64,000 bases of DNA from Hymenobacter lapidarius (GTDB lineage Bacteria > Bacteroidota > Bacteroidia > Cytophagales > Hymenobacteraceae): the NCBI RefSeq assembly GCF_001816145.1, contig NZ_MDZB01000074.1, positions 62,001-126,000 on the forward strand, written 5' to 3'. The translations under genes were made by a program, and so were the position numbers. Below the pieces are notes generated by a model, which searched no databases, was not told the DNA's origin, and saw nothing but the letters and a program-made list of their open reading frames with translations. The stretch's first letter is position 1. Each line of letters begins with the position of its first letter. Shown here in pieces: positions 42,005 through 49,706 of the stretch.

Positions 42005-43213
42005 TTGCAGACACAACTACTCACGGCGGAACAGCCTGTCCCAACGCCTCAGCCCCTGGGGTTTAGGCGTTGCACGCGGTGCATTATGGACACCACCGCT
42101 CCGGGCATCGTCTTCGATGCCGAGGGCAGCTGCAATTTCTGCGACCTGCACGACCGGCTCGAAGCATCCTTCCCGCTGGGGAATGCCGGCCGGCGCACCG
42201 TGCAGCGCCTGGCCGGTGACATGCGCAAGGCCGGCCGGGGCCGGCGCTACGACTGCGTGCTGGGCGTGAGCGGCGGCCGCGACAGCACCTATACCTTGTG
42301 GTACTGCGTAACCCAACTGAAACTGCGCCCGCTGGCCGTGCATTTCAACGACGGCTTTGGCAACCCCGTTGCCGGCGAAAACATGCTGCGTATGTGCCAG
42401 CGCCTGGGCGTGGAACTGCGCACCATCACCTCAGACTGGCGCGAGTCGAAGGACCTGAAAATTGCTTTCTTAAAGGCTTCGGTGCCCGATATGGAAGAAG
42501 GTACCGACCTCGGCATTGCCACCGCGCTCTACGGCGTAGCGGCCAAGGAAGGCGTGCAACACCTCGTTATCGGGCAGTCGTTCCGCACCGAGGGCATTGC
42601 ACCACTCAGCTGGAACTTTCTGGACGGCAGATACTTGCGCGCTGTACACAAGCAGTTTGGCACCGTACCACTGCGCCCCTGGCAACCTAACGACCCCGGA
42701 TTCAATCTGGGCATCAAGGAGATGGTGTACTACGCTTTCATTCGGCGCATCAAAACCGTTACCCTCTTGTATCACCTCGACTACGTGCGGAGCGAAGTGG
42801 ACGAATTGCTGGTCCGCGAGCTGGACTGGAAAAATCCCGGCGCCCACTATTTCGATGACCTCTACCAAAGCCTGATTTACTACCTCAACCGCGTCAAGTT
42901 CGGCATCGACCGGCGCCTGTTCAACTACTCAGCCTTGGTGCGCTCAGGGCAAATGAGCCGGGAAGTGGCCCTGGACCGCGTTTTGCAAATCAATTCCATT
43001 GAAGACGAGGCGGTGATTGCGCTATGCATCAAGCGCCTCGGCCTGACCCGGGCGGAGTTTGAGGCCATTGTGGCCACGCCCCCCAAAACCTTTCACGACT
43101 ACCCCAACAGCTACCGGCTGCTACGGCTGTGCCGGTGGCCCATCAAGGTGATGAGCCGCCTGAACCTGATTCCGGAATCAGCCTACGACAAATATTTCAA
43201 TTGCGGCACTTGA
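42005..43213 (+). CDS. N-acetyl sugar amidotransferase (WbpG/PseA-like PP-loop enzyme)
   Basis: 402 residues from a TTG start; the only nearby ATG (MDTTAPG) would remove part of the N-terminal zinc ribbon, so the upstream start is chosen. C23xxC26 (RRCTRCIMD) and C43xxC46 (GSCNFCDLHD) form the ribbon; the PP-loop SGGRDSTYT at 89-97 adenylates the substrate. KTVTLLYHLDYVRSEVDELL and similar blocks fit the N-acetyl sugar amidotransferase family, which turns an acetamido group of a nucleotide sugar into an acetamidino group using ammonia. Usual partners HisH/HisF are absent; a nitrilase lies directly upstream. No LPS or capsule locus surrounds it. Confidence 0.9.
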   Translation: MQTQLLTAEQPVPTPQPLGFRRCTRCIMDTTAPGIVFDAEGSCNFCDLHDRLEASFPLGNAGRRTVQRLAGDMRKAGRGRRYDCVLGVSGGRDSTYTLWYCVTQLKLRPLAVHFNDGFGNPVAGENMLRMCQRLGVELRTITSDWRESKDLKIAFLKASVPDMEEGTDLGIATALYGVAAKEGVQHLVIGQSFRTEGIAPLSWNFLDGRYLRAVHKQFGTVPLRPWQPNDPGFNLGIKEMVYYAFIRRIKTVTLLYHLDYVRSEVDELLVRELDWKNPGAHYFDDLYQSLIYYLNRVKFGIDRRLFNYSALVRSGQMSREVALDRVLQINSIEDEAVIALCIKRLGLTRAEFEAIVATPPKTFHDYPNSYRLLRLCRWPIKVMSRLNLIPESAYDKYFNCGT

Positions 43214-43315
43214 GTTGCAACCTGCCGGTTGTTTGCTGCTAACTATGATAAAGCAACACCCACTTGGCACCAACAAGCAGGCCCTGCTTAGCCCGTTGAG
43301 CGACTGTATAGAAGC

Positions 43316-43351
43316 AAAGAAGCCCTGCTGCAATTGCAACAGGGCTTCTTT
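43316..43351. terminator. bidirectional hairpin terminator
   Basis: AAAGAAGCCCTG / CAGGGCTTCTTT (12-bp arms, 12-base loop); T-run on the plus strand after the amidotransferase, TTTGCTTCT on the minus strand after the ferredoxin. Confidence 0.85.
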
Positions 43352-43366
43352 TTGGCCGTTGATTTT

Positions 43367-43717
43367 TTAGGCGGCGATGTGCAGCCAATCTTTCTTTTCG
43401 AGCAGCCGCTCGCGGGTTTCGCGGTAGTCGGGGTCGTCTACGCAGCAGTCGACGGGGCACACGGCGGCGCATTGGGGTTCTTCGTGGAAGCCCACGCACT
43501 CGGTGCACTTGTCAGACACGATGTAGTAGTACTCGTCCGACACTGGCGTTTGCGCGGTGGTACCGTTCACTGTGCTGCCGTCGGGAGCAACCACCTCTTT
43601 CAAGGTGGTGCCATCGGCCCAGCGCCACTGCGCACCGCCTTCGTAAATAGCGTTGTTGGGGCATTCCGGCTCGCAGGCACCACAGTTGATGCACTCGTCG
43701 GTTATCATGATGGCCAT
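43367..43717 (-). CDS. 2[4Fe-4S] ferredoxin
   Basis: 116 residues. First cluster [16 protein letters not shown] (residues 9-24); second [22 protein letters not shown] in pieces, with the long insert and extra C-terminal helix of Allochromatium-type ferredoxins. Between the clusters lies an insert of about 30 residues ([18 protein letters not shown]...). A low-potential electron carrier of the cytoplasm. Divergent from acyl-CoA reductase. Preceded on its strand by a TAATTTTG box. Confidence 0.92.
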   Translation of the reverse strand: MAIMITDECINCGACEPECPNNAIYEGGAQWRWADGTTLKEVVAPDGSTVNGTTAQTPVSDEYYYIVSDKCTECVGFHEEPQCAAVCPVDCCVDDPDYRETRERLLEKKDWLHIAA

Positions 43718-43808
43718 GGGGCGTCGGGGGTCAGGGAGTGAGGGGAAACCAAAGGAGAACTAGCCGGCTTTACGCAGAACGCCCGGCTAGCGCCGTTCTT
43801 TGGTGGTA

Positions 43809-43816
43809 CAAAATTA
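43809..43816 (-). promoter_or_regulatory. putative -7 box TAATTTTG for the ferredoxin gene
   Basis: Exact TAnnTTTG on the minus strand, 91 bases before the start codon. Confidence 0.4.
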
Positions 43817-43912
43817 GCCAACAGCGGCGGGGTTTGCATGGTTTTGCCCAATTTTGCCGGGCAAGTGCCTGCTTTTTCCGGACTACAGTCTTCCGGCCTG
43901 CTTTTCTTCTCT

Positions 43913-44926
43913 ATGAATCATTCCGAACGTTTGGCTGCTTTTGTGGCCCTGGGCCACCGCCTCGCCAGCCTTTTGCCCGACGAAATCGCAACGCTGGCCG
44001 CCCGCGCCCGCAACCAAAATGCTTGGTTCGACGAATCCAGCGTGACGGCTGCTGTGGGGGGCCTGGCCCACCTGCTCGCCGAGGAGCCCCTGCGCCAGTG
44101 GGCCGCACGCTACCCCCCCCAGCCCACCACCGTGCACCAGATTGGCGTGGTGATGGCCGGCAACATTCCCATGGTGGGCTTTCACGACCTGCTGTGCGTA
44201 CTGCTCAGCGGCCACGTGCTGCTGGCCAAGCTCAGCGCCGACGACACGGTGCTCATGACCTGGCTCATTGAAGAACTTACCCGCCTGGAACCCCGCTTCG
44301 CCGATTTCATCCAAGTTCTGCCGCGGCTGAATGCGGCCGATGCTTTTATTGCCACCGGCTCGGACAACACGGCCCGCTACTTCGAATTTTACTTTGGCAA
44401 AAAGCCGCACCTCATTCGGCGCAACCGCACCAGCGTGGCCGTGCTCACGGGCCAGGAAACCAACGAGCAACTGGCCCGCCTGGGGTCCGACATTTTCCAG
44501 TACTACGGCCTGGGGTGCCGCAACGTGAGCAAGCTCTTCGTGCCCACCGGCTACAGCTTTGTGCCCTTGCTGGATGCGCTGCAACCCCACGAAGGCGTGC
44601 TCCACCACCACAAATACAACAACAACTACGACTATAACAAGAGCATTTTGCTGGTAAACCGCGTGCCCCACTTCGACAGCGGCTTTCTGCTCTTGCGGGC
44701 CAGCCCGGCACTGGTGTCGCCCATCTCGGTGGTGCACTACGCCGAGTACACGAGCGAAATCGACCTGGTGGACCAGCTCACTGACATCGCGGCCCAGACG
44801 CAGTGCGTGGTATCGGCTGGGGCCCGGTTTGCCGGCAGCCTGCCGTTCGGCCAGGCACAATCGCCCGGGGTGCAGGAGTACGCCGACCGCGTGGATACTA
44901 TGGAGTTCCTGGCGGAACTACCCTAG
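43913..44926 (+). CDS. acyl-CoA reductase, LuxC-like
   Basis: 337 residues from ATG 43913 (MNHSERLAAFVALG). Belongs to the acyl-CoA reductase group of the aldehyde dehydrogenase superfamily, which reduces acyl thioesters to aldehydes with NAD(P)H. VHQIGVVMAGNIPMVGFHD and TGSDNTARYFEFYF are cofactor-side motifs; the catalytic Cys is in YYGLGCRNVSKLFVP at about residue 202. The length fits the shorter Bacteroidota form. It is commonly near ferredoxin and serine-synthesis genes in this phylum; here only the ferredoxin is adjacent, divergently. The true substrate is unknown. Confidence 0.85.
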   Translation: MNHSERLAAFVALGHRLASLLPDEIATLAARARNQNAWFDESSVTAAVGGLAHLLAEEPLRQWAARYPPQPTTVHQIGVVMAGNIPMVGFHDLLCVLLSGHVLLAKLSADDTVLMTWLIEELTRLEPRFADFIQVLPRLNAADAFIATGSDNTARYFEFYFGKKPHLIRRNRTSVAVLTGQETNEQLARLGSDIFQYYGLGCRNVSKLFVPTGYSFVPLLDALQPHEGVLHHHKYNNNYDYNKSILLVNRVPHFDSGFLLLRASPALVSPISVVHYAEYTSEIDLVDQLTDIAAQTQCVVSAGARFAGSLPFGQAQSPGVQEYADRVDTMEFLAELP

Positions 44927-45032
44927 TATTTTGCGGAAAATCACGGCCTGCCGCGCTTAATTTTCGTTCATAGGACAGGCCCGGAATGTTCTCATTCCTG
45001 GTAGGCCCGCCTTTTCGCTTAACTCCTCCGCT

Positions 45033-45338
45033 ATGTCTTTTTTGCCCTCCTCGCCGACCGTCGAAATTGTTGAAAAAGAAGATATTGCCGCAATGCTCTT
45101 CGGCCGCGACGATGTGCTGCCCGATGAAGCCGCGCAGCAGCGCCGCCGGGCCGACGCCGACCGGGCCGCCACGCTCGGCAACGCCTACCACGGCAAGCTG
45201 GACATTTATTTCCAGACCGCCGACGGCGGAACCAAACGCGTGGCGACCACCGTTTGGGCCGCCGATGCGGACCACCTCACCCTGAAATCAGGCGGCTCGC
45301 TCCCCATGCGGGCCGTGCTGGGCTTCGATTTTTATTAG
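45033..45338 (+). CDS. small conserved hypothetical protein
   Basis: 101 residues. Acidic first half (VEIVEKEDIAAMLFGRDDVLPDEAAQQRRRADADRAA), then a beta-rich domain (KLDIYFQTADGGTKRVATTVWAADADHLTLKSGGSLPMRAVLGFDFY). The second half looks like a small barrel or strand-swapped fold, and similar proteins occur in Hymenobacter as far as I recall. No signal peptide. Function unknown. Confidence 0.65.
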   Translation: MSFLPSSPTVEIVEKEDIAAMLFGRDDVLPDEAAQQRRRADADRAATLGNAYHGKLDIYFQTADGGTKRVATTVWAADADHLTLKSGGSLPMRAVLGFDFY

Positions 45339-45376
45339 GGAGTAGCTACCCCGCCCGTTTAAATTCGATTACCTGA

Positions 45377-45595
45377 ATGAATATTATTTCAACGCTTTGG
45401 GGCATTGTGGCCCTCCTGCTGGCAATACTGGCTTTGTTTCCGTTTCTGGGCTGGGCCAACTGGTTTATCCTGGTTTTTGCCATAATTGGCCTCATCATCG
45501 GTGCTTTCGGCAAGCGTAAGACCGGGATGACGCTCAACGGCGTTGCCATCCTGATTGCCTGCTTCCGCCTGTTCATTGGCGGCGGCATCATTTAG
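45377..45595 (+). CDS. small membrane protein
   Basis: 72 residues, two or three hydrophobic helices (about 4-22, 27-45, 52-70), with the loop GKRKTGMT between. Similar to short DUF-type inner-membrane proteins that ride with stress genes, but I cannot name the family. The start MNIISTLWGIVALLLA is clear. Convergent with the uridine phosphorylase gene. Confidence 0.7.
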   Translation: MNIISTLWGIVALLLAILALFPFLGWANWFILVFAIIGLIIGAFGKRKTGMTLNGVAILIACFRLFIGGGII

Positions 45596-45631
45596 CCTTT
45601 GCAACCACGGCGGCGGGGTGGCAACCTGTGA

Positions 45632-46501
45632 CTACAGGCGCTGCAGGGCGCGCTCAATCATAGCATCGACCACGGCTCCGGCGTTTTCGGCAAATTCGCC
45701 CGTAGCCCGGTTCGCTACAATGGCGTTCAGGGAAAGCACTTCGTGGCCCAGCATGCGGCCCAGCGAGTAGTAGCCGGCCGTTTCCATCTCAAAGTTGCTG
45801 AGGCGGAACTGACCCTCGGCGCTCTCGTGGCGGAAGTTTTGCAGACGGGTGATGTAGTCGGGCTGGCGCAGGTCGAGGCGCAGCACGCGGCCCTGCGGGC
45901 CGTAGAAACCGGGGCACGTGAGGGTGTTGCCCATCAGCATGCCCGCGCCCACTTGCTCGCGCAGCAGGTCGGAGCCGCGCACCACGTAGGGGGCGTACGG
46001 CAGCCCGAGCGCCTGCTGTAGCTCGGTGGCAATTTCTGTCTCCAAGCCGGTTTCCATCAGGGGGTAAAACTGCATGAGGCTGTCGAGGCCCACGGCGTGC
46101 TCGGTGGCCAGCATGGCCCCAATGGGCACATCGGCCTGCAGGCTGCCGCTGGTACCCAGCCGGACAATGCGCAGGTTGATGCGTTCTTCCACGGGGCGCA
46201 CCGTGCGCGACATAAAATCGATGTTGACCAGGGCATCTAATTCGTTCATCACGATGTCGATGTTGTCGGTGCCCATGCCGGTGCTCAGCACGGTGATGCG
46301 CTTGCCGCGGTAGTAGCCCACGTGCGTCACGAACTCGCGGTGCGTGGTTTCGAACTCCACCGAATCAAAATGCCGGCTCACCTGCGCCACGCGGGCGGGG
46401 TCGCCCACGGTGAGAATGGTGTCGGAAATATGGTCTGGCAGCAGATTGAGGTGGTAAATGGTGCCGTCGGGATTCAGGATGAGCTCGGAGGAAGGAATCA
46501 T
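45632..46501 (-). CDS. nucleoside phosphorylase, uridine phosphorylase type
   Basis: 289 residues. Cleaves uridine (or a related nucleoside) with phosphate. TILTVGDPARVAQVS (phosphate binding), LSTGMGTDNIDIVMNEL, IVRLGTSGSLQADVPIG and NFEMETAGYYSLGRMLG (substrate Glu-Met-Glu) are the family signatures. Longer than E. coli Udp (253) because of the N-terminus and a loop, as in Bacteroidota forms. Purine phosphorylase is the alternative. Lies 3' of TrhO on the same strand. Confidence 0.9.
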   Translation of the reverse strand: MIPSSELILNPDGTIYHLNLLPDHISDTILTVGDPARVAQVSRHFDSVEFETTHREFVTHVGYYRGKRITVLSTGMGTDNIDIVMNELDALVNIDFMSRTVRPVEERINLRIVRLGTSGSLQADVPIGAMLATEHAVGLDSLMQFYPLMETGLETEIATELQQALGLPYAPYVVRGSDLLREQVGAGMLMGNTLTCPGFYGPQGRVLRLDLRQPDYITRLQNFRHESAEGQFRLSNFEMETAGYYSLGRMLGHEVLSLNAIVANRATGEFAENAGAVVDAMIERALQRL

Positions 46502-46522
46502 GATGCAGATAGTTTTGAGTTT

Positions 46523-46577
46523 TGAGGGATGAATGTTGAGTTAATCAGGATGATTTTCATTTACCATTCATCCCTCA
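46523..46577. repeat. AT-rich palindromic spacer (family C) containing the trhO stop codon
   Basis: TGAGGGATGAATGTTGAG mirrors CATTCATCCCTCA; the TGA stop of the next gene is part of the right arm. Confidence 0.65.
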
Positions 46578-47525
46578 ACATTTGCCGCTACCATAAGAGG
46601 CCAGGCCCTGGGCGGGGTTGTAGTGGTTGCTTAGTTTGGGATAGGCGCCGGTACCGTCGTAGGTGCGCTTGTCGGGGTGGGCGGCGCAGGCCGCGGAGCA
46701 GGCGCCCTGCAGCTGCTCGCCGCAGGCTTGGCAGAGCGGCAGGTGAGCGTTGCAATGAGGATTGGCGCAGTTTACGAGGCGGTTGCTGGGCTCCTGGCAG
46801 TGCTGGCAGCGCGAAATCACCGTGGGATTGACGCGGTTCACGTCCACAGTCACGCGGTTGTCGAACACGTAGCACTGGCCATCAAAATCCTCGCCACCCG
46901 CCTCAATGCCGTACTTGATGATGCCTCCGTGGAGCTGGTACACGTTTTCGAAGCCCTGCTCGAGCAGGAAAGCGCTGGCTTTTTCGCACTTGACGCCACC
47001 GGTGCAGTAGGTCAGTATTTTCTTGTCCTTGAACTGCTTCAGCTGCTCCACCCGCTCCGGGAAGTCGCGGAAGTTCTCCATGTCCAGCGTCACCGCGTTT
47101 TTGAAACGGCCGAGGTTGTACTCGTAGTCCGAGCGCACGTCCACCACCACCACGTCGTCGCGGTCCTTCAAGGCTTTGAATTCATCGGGCGAGAGGTGCT
47201 GGCCGGTCTTTTCGTGGGGCCGCACGTGGCGCAGGCTGCTGTGCACAATTTCCGGCTTCACACGCACGTGCAGCTTCTGGAAGGTGTGCGTCGGCACCTC
47301 GTCAACCTTAAACTCCAACGCGGCAAACCGCGGGTCGGCTTTAACCGCTGCCATGTAGCGGGCGCAGCTTGCAGCCGTGCCCGACACAGTACCGTTCAAG
47401 CCCTCATCAGCCACAATGATGCGCCCGCGCAAGTCCAGCTCCAGGCAAAAGCGGTGGTGCTCATCCCGGAACTGCTCAGGGTTGTCGAGGGGCGTGTAGC
47501 AGTAGTAAAGAAGAACCTGATACAT
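46575..47525 (-). CDS. trhO: tRNA uridine(34) 5-hydroxylase TrhO (YceA, rhodanese family)
   Basis: 316 residues. Makes 5-hydroxyuridine at the tRNA wobble position with oxygen. The N-terminal acylphosphatase-like domain (about 1-90: LDLRGRIIVADEGLNGTVSG) precedes a rhodanese domain with VVVVDVRSDYEYNLGRF and the catalytic Cys loop YCTGGVKCEKASAFL. The C-terminal part has a Cys-rich, zinc-like region (RCQHCQEPSN, CANPHCNAHLPLCQACGEQ, CSAACAAH). The stop lies in a palindromic repeat, so the last residues (GSGKC) may be repeat-influenced. Confidence 0.93.
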   Translation of the reverse strand: MYQVLLYYCYTPLDNPEQFRDEHHRFCLELDLRGRIIVADEGLNGTVSGTAASCARYMAAVKADPRFAALEFKVDEVPTHTFQKLHVRVKPEIVHSSLRHVRPHEKTGQHLSPDEFKALKDRDDVVVVDVRSDYEYNLGRFKNAVTLDMENFRDFPERVEQLKQFKDKKILTYCTGGVKCEKASAFLLEQGFENVYQLHGGIIKYGIEAGGEDFDGQCYVFDNRVTVDVNRVNPTVISRCQHCQEPSNRLVNCANPHCNAHLPLCQACGEQLQGACSAACAAHPDKRTYDGTGAYPKLSNHYNPAQGLASYGSGKC

Positions 47526-47526
47526 T

Positions 47527-47624
47527 GGGAATTTTGAGTTTTGAGAGTTGAGTTTTGAATGTTTCCAACGCCTGATTAAGGAGCATTATCTAACTAAAAA
47601 CTCAACCCTCAACATTCAACATTT
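47527..47624. repeat. AT-rich palindromic spacer (family C, 'AACTCAACCCTCAAC' type)
   Basis: AATTTTGAGTTTTGAGAGTTGAGTTTTGAATG on the left and CTAAAAACTCAACCCTCAACATTCAACATTTC on the right. Starts directly upstream of the trhO start and ends 2 bases from the next gene's stop. Confidence 0.7.
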
Positions 47625-47625
47625 C

Positions 47626-48257
47626 TTACACTTTCACCGCTGGGTTGCCGAATACCGTCTGGCCGTTGGCCACGTCGGACACGACCACCGAGCCGGCGCC
47701 TACGCGGGCTTTGTCGCCAATCTTCACGCCCGAAACCACCACGCGCCGGCGCCTATGAAGGCTTGTTCGCCCACGGAGGCATCGGCCCCAATCAGGGCGC
47801 CGCTGCCGAGTTGGGCGAAGTCGCCCACGGTGGCGCGGGCCTCCACCACGGCGTTGGCACCCAACAGGCAGCCGTCGCCCAGGGTGGCGGTGGCCGCCAC
47901 CACGGCGTTGGGGCCAATGTAGTTGCCGTGCCCCAGCGTGGCGTGCGGCGCCACGCTGGCGCGGTGATGAATGGCGTTTACGGGCACGGCCTCGTACTCG
48001 GTGCGCAGCATCTGGGTGAGGCTGCGGCGGCTGGCGGTGTCGTCGGTAGCCACGAAAACCTCGCATTTCTTACCCAGCAGCTTCAGTAGCTCGCCGTCGT
48101 CGGTGTTGCCCATCACGGGCACATCGAGCAGTTCGGTGCCTTGTAGGGCCTTGTCGTCGTCGAGCAGGCAATACACCACTACTTCGTTGGAGAGAAAGGC
48201 ATCGAGGGCAGCGGTGCCAACGGTTTGGGCACCAAGAATGATAACGGGATTTTCCAT
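47626..48257 (-). pseudogene. NeuD/PglD-like sugar acetyltransferase, 1-base frameshift
   Basis: The start MENPVIILGAQTVGTAALD is the nucleotide-binding N-domain of NeuD/PglD-type enzymes, which acetylate amino sugars with acetyl-CoA. It leads into left-handed beta-helix hexapeptides (ASVAPHATLGHGNYIGPNAV, ATLGDGCLLGANAVVEARATVGDFAQLG). After VGEQAFIGAGA the frame breaks near 47742; the next frame gives VVVSGVKIGDKARVGAGSVV...TVFGNPAVKV, the proper end of the family, stopping at 47626. One missing G (GCG-GTG read as GCG-TG) explains it. About 210 residues if restored. A sequencing error is likely. Confidence 0.85.
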
Positions 48258-48329
48258 GAGGAGCTTGGTCTGTTTAGCGTTCGGGCCCCGGCAAAAACAG
48301 GCGGGGCAGTAGGTGAACGGGCCACAAAG

Positions 48330-49706
48330 TTACGCCGCCGGCCCGGCAAGGACCTCAACTGAAGTAGTTGCGGGCGGTGGTCCCGCCCGCAGCCCCAGCC
48401 GGTGGAGCAGCGCGGCCGCATAATCGTTCTGCAGCAACAGGAACACGAGAAACGGCAGCAGCCCGCTGCGGTAGCGGCTCAGGGAGCCATAGTTCGGTGT
48501 GGTGAGCCCAATCAGCACGGCCAAAATCACGCAGAACACCACCAATCCCACGCCCAATTCAAAGGGGAGGTGGCCGCTGCGCCTGCGCCAGGCAGCTACC
48601 AGAGCCAGTGCGAAAAGCATCACTAAGCCCGCATTTTCTAAGCTCATGATAATGTACAAGGGCTGGCGGGATTCGCCCAGCCACGGCCGGGTCAGGCTGT
48701 TTGCGGCCGCTAGGGGCGCGTGCGCGGCAATGCTTTCGATGGTGGGCCGCAGGTTGGGGTATTCAACATGCGGCTTGCCCACCGATTGCGTTACCTCATG
48801 GGAATACACCCGGATGACTTGGTAGGTAAATTTATTAATGCTGAAAGCCACGCTCAACTGCGGCAGGACCCACAAGCCAGCCGCTAGCACCGAGATGATA
48901 ACGCCCCCTTGAATCATACGCGTGTGCCTCCAGCCCAGCAGAGCGATACCGCGAGCCAATGCCACCGCTCCCAGCACGCCCAGCAGCGGCAGGGCGAAAA
49001 AATACCGCAGGTGAAAATGCAGCCATGCCAAAGCGGCCGTGGCCAGCCACCATCCCACCGGTTGCCACCACCGGCGCGGCCGAGCGTCTGCCGGACCGTA
49101 CAGGCTGCCCAGCACCCGGGCCGTGAGCCACGCCCCGCTCCCGAGCAAAATCGATTCTTTGCTGATACCGGTAGCCCAGAACCACGCCGTGGGCCACAGC
49201 AAAAAGGCCACTGCCCCTGCCCCCGCGGGGGTGCCCGGCAGCACCGTACGCAGGCAGCGCACCAGCTGCCAGCAACCCACAAACGCAAAGACGCTAATGT
49301 AAAAACTATTTATCCAGCCAACACCCAATGAGCCCAGATTAAGCAGCGCTATTATCTTAATAAGAATCCACGTGTTAGAAGTGCTCTGGAACACGGCATC
49401 GTAAAGAACACCGCCGCTTTGGCTTTTAAAGGGTATTATGACCACCGCTTGCATAAAGGTTTGAAATGCAGCGGCAGGGTCCGTCCAGATTTGCGTAGTT
49501 ACGTCACGGGCCAGGGAACTCATATACTCTGCATCCAGCTTCAGCGCCCAGTTGCGGGCCAGGCCCACTCCTAGTCGCAGGCCCAGGCCCGCCACCAGCG
49601 CCAGGCGCCACCACGTAGGGCCGGCCCAGCGCCACTGCCGCCCCAGCCACGGCAGCAGCACGGCCAGCAGGCCGATATTCAGCAAAATGGCCAGGGCTAC
49701 TTTCAT
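48330..49706 (-). CDS. polytopic membrane protein, possible glycosyltransferase
   Basis: 458 residues with ten or more hydrophobic helices. The layout, including the soluble loop ARNWALKLDAEYMSSLARDVTTQIW after helix two and FGCWQLVRCL-type helices, resembles GT-C or O-antigen-polymerase-like proteins, but no DD/DE motif is clear. It may act in envelope glycan assembly. ATG overlaps the stop of the upstream DUF2851 gene (TAATG), so the two are translationally coupled. Confidence 0.7.
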   Translation of the reverse strand: MKVALAILLNIGLLAVLLPWLGRQWRWAGPTWWRLALVAGLGLRLGVGLARNWALKLDAEYMSSLARDVTTQIWTDPAAAFQTFMQAVVIIPFKSQSGGVLYDAVFQSTSNTWILIKIIALLNLGSLGVGWINSFYISVFAFVGCWQLVRCLRTVLPGTPAGAGAVAFLLWPTAWFWATGISKESILLGSGAWLTARVLGSLYGPADARPRRWWQPVGWWLATAALAWLHFHLRYFFALPLLGVLGAVALARGIALLGWRHTRMIQGGVIISVLAAGLWVLPQLSVAFSINKFTYQVIRVYSHEVTQSVGKPHVEYPNLRPTIESIAAHAPLAAANSLTRPWLGESRQPLYIIMSLENAGLVMLFALALVAAWRRRSGHLPFELGVGLVVFCVILAVLIGLTTPNYGSLSRYRSGLLPFLVFLLLQNDYAAALLHRLGLRAGPPPATTSVEVLAGPAA

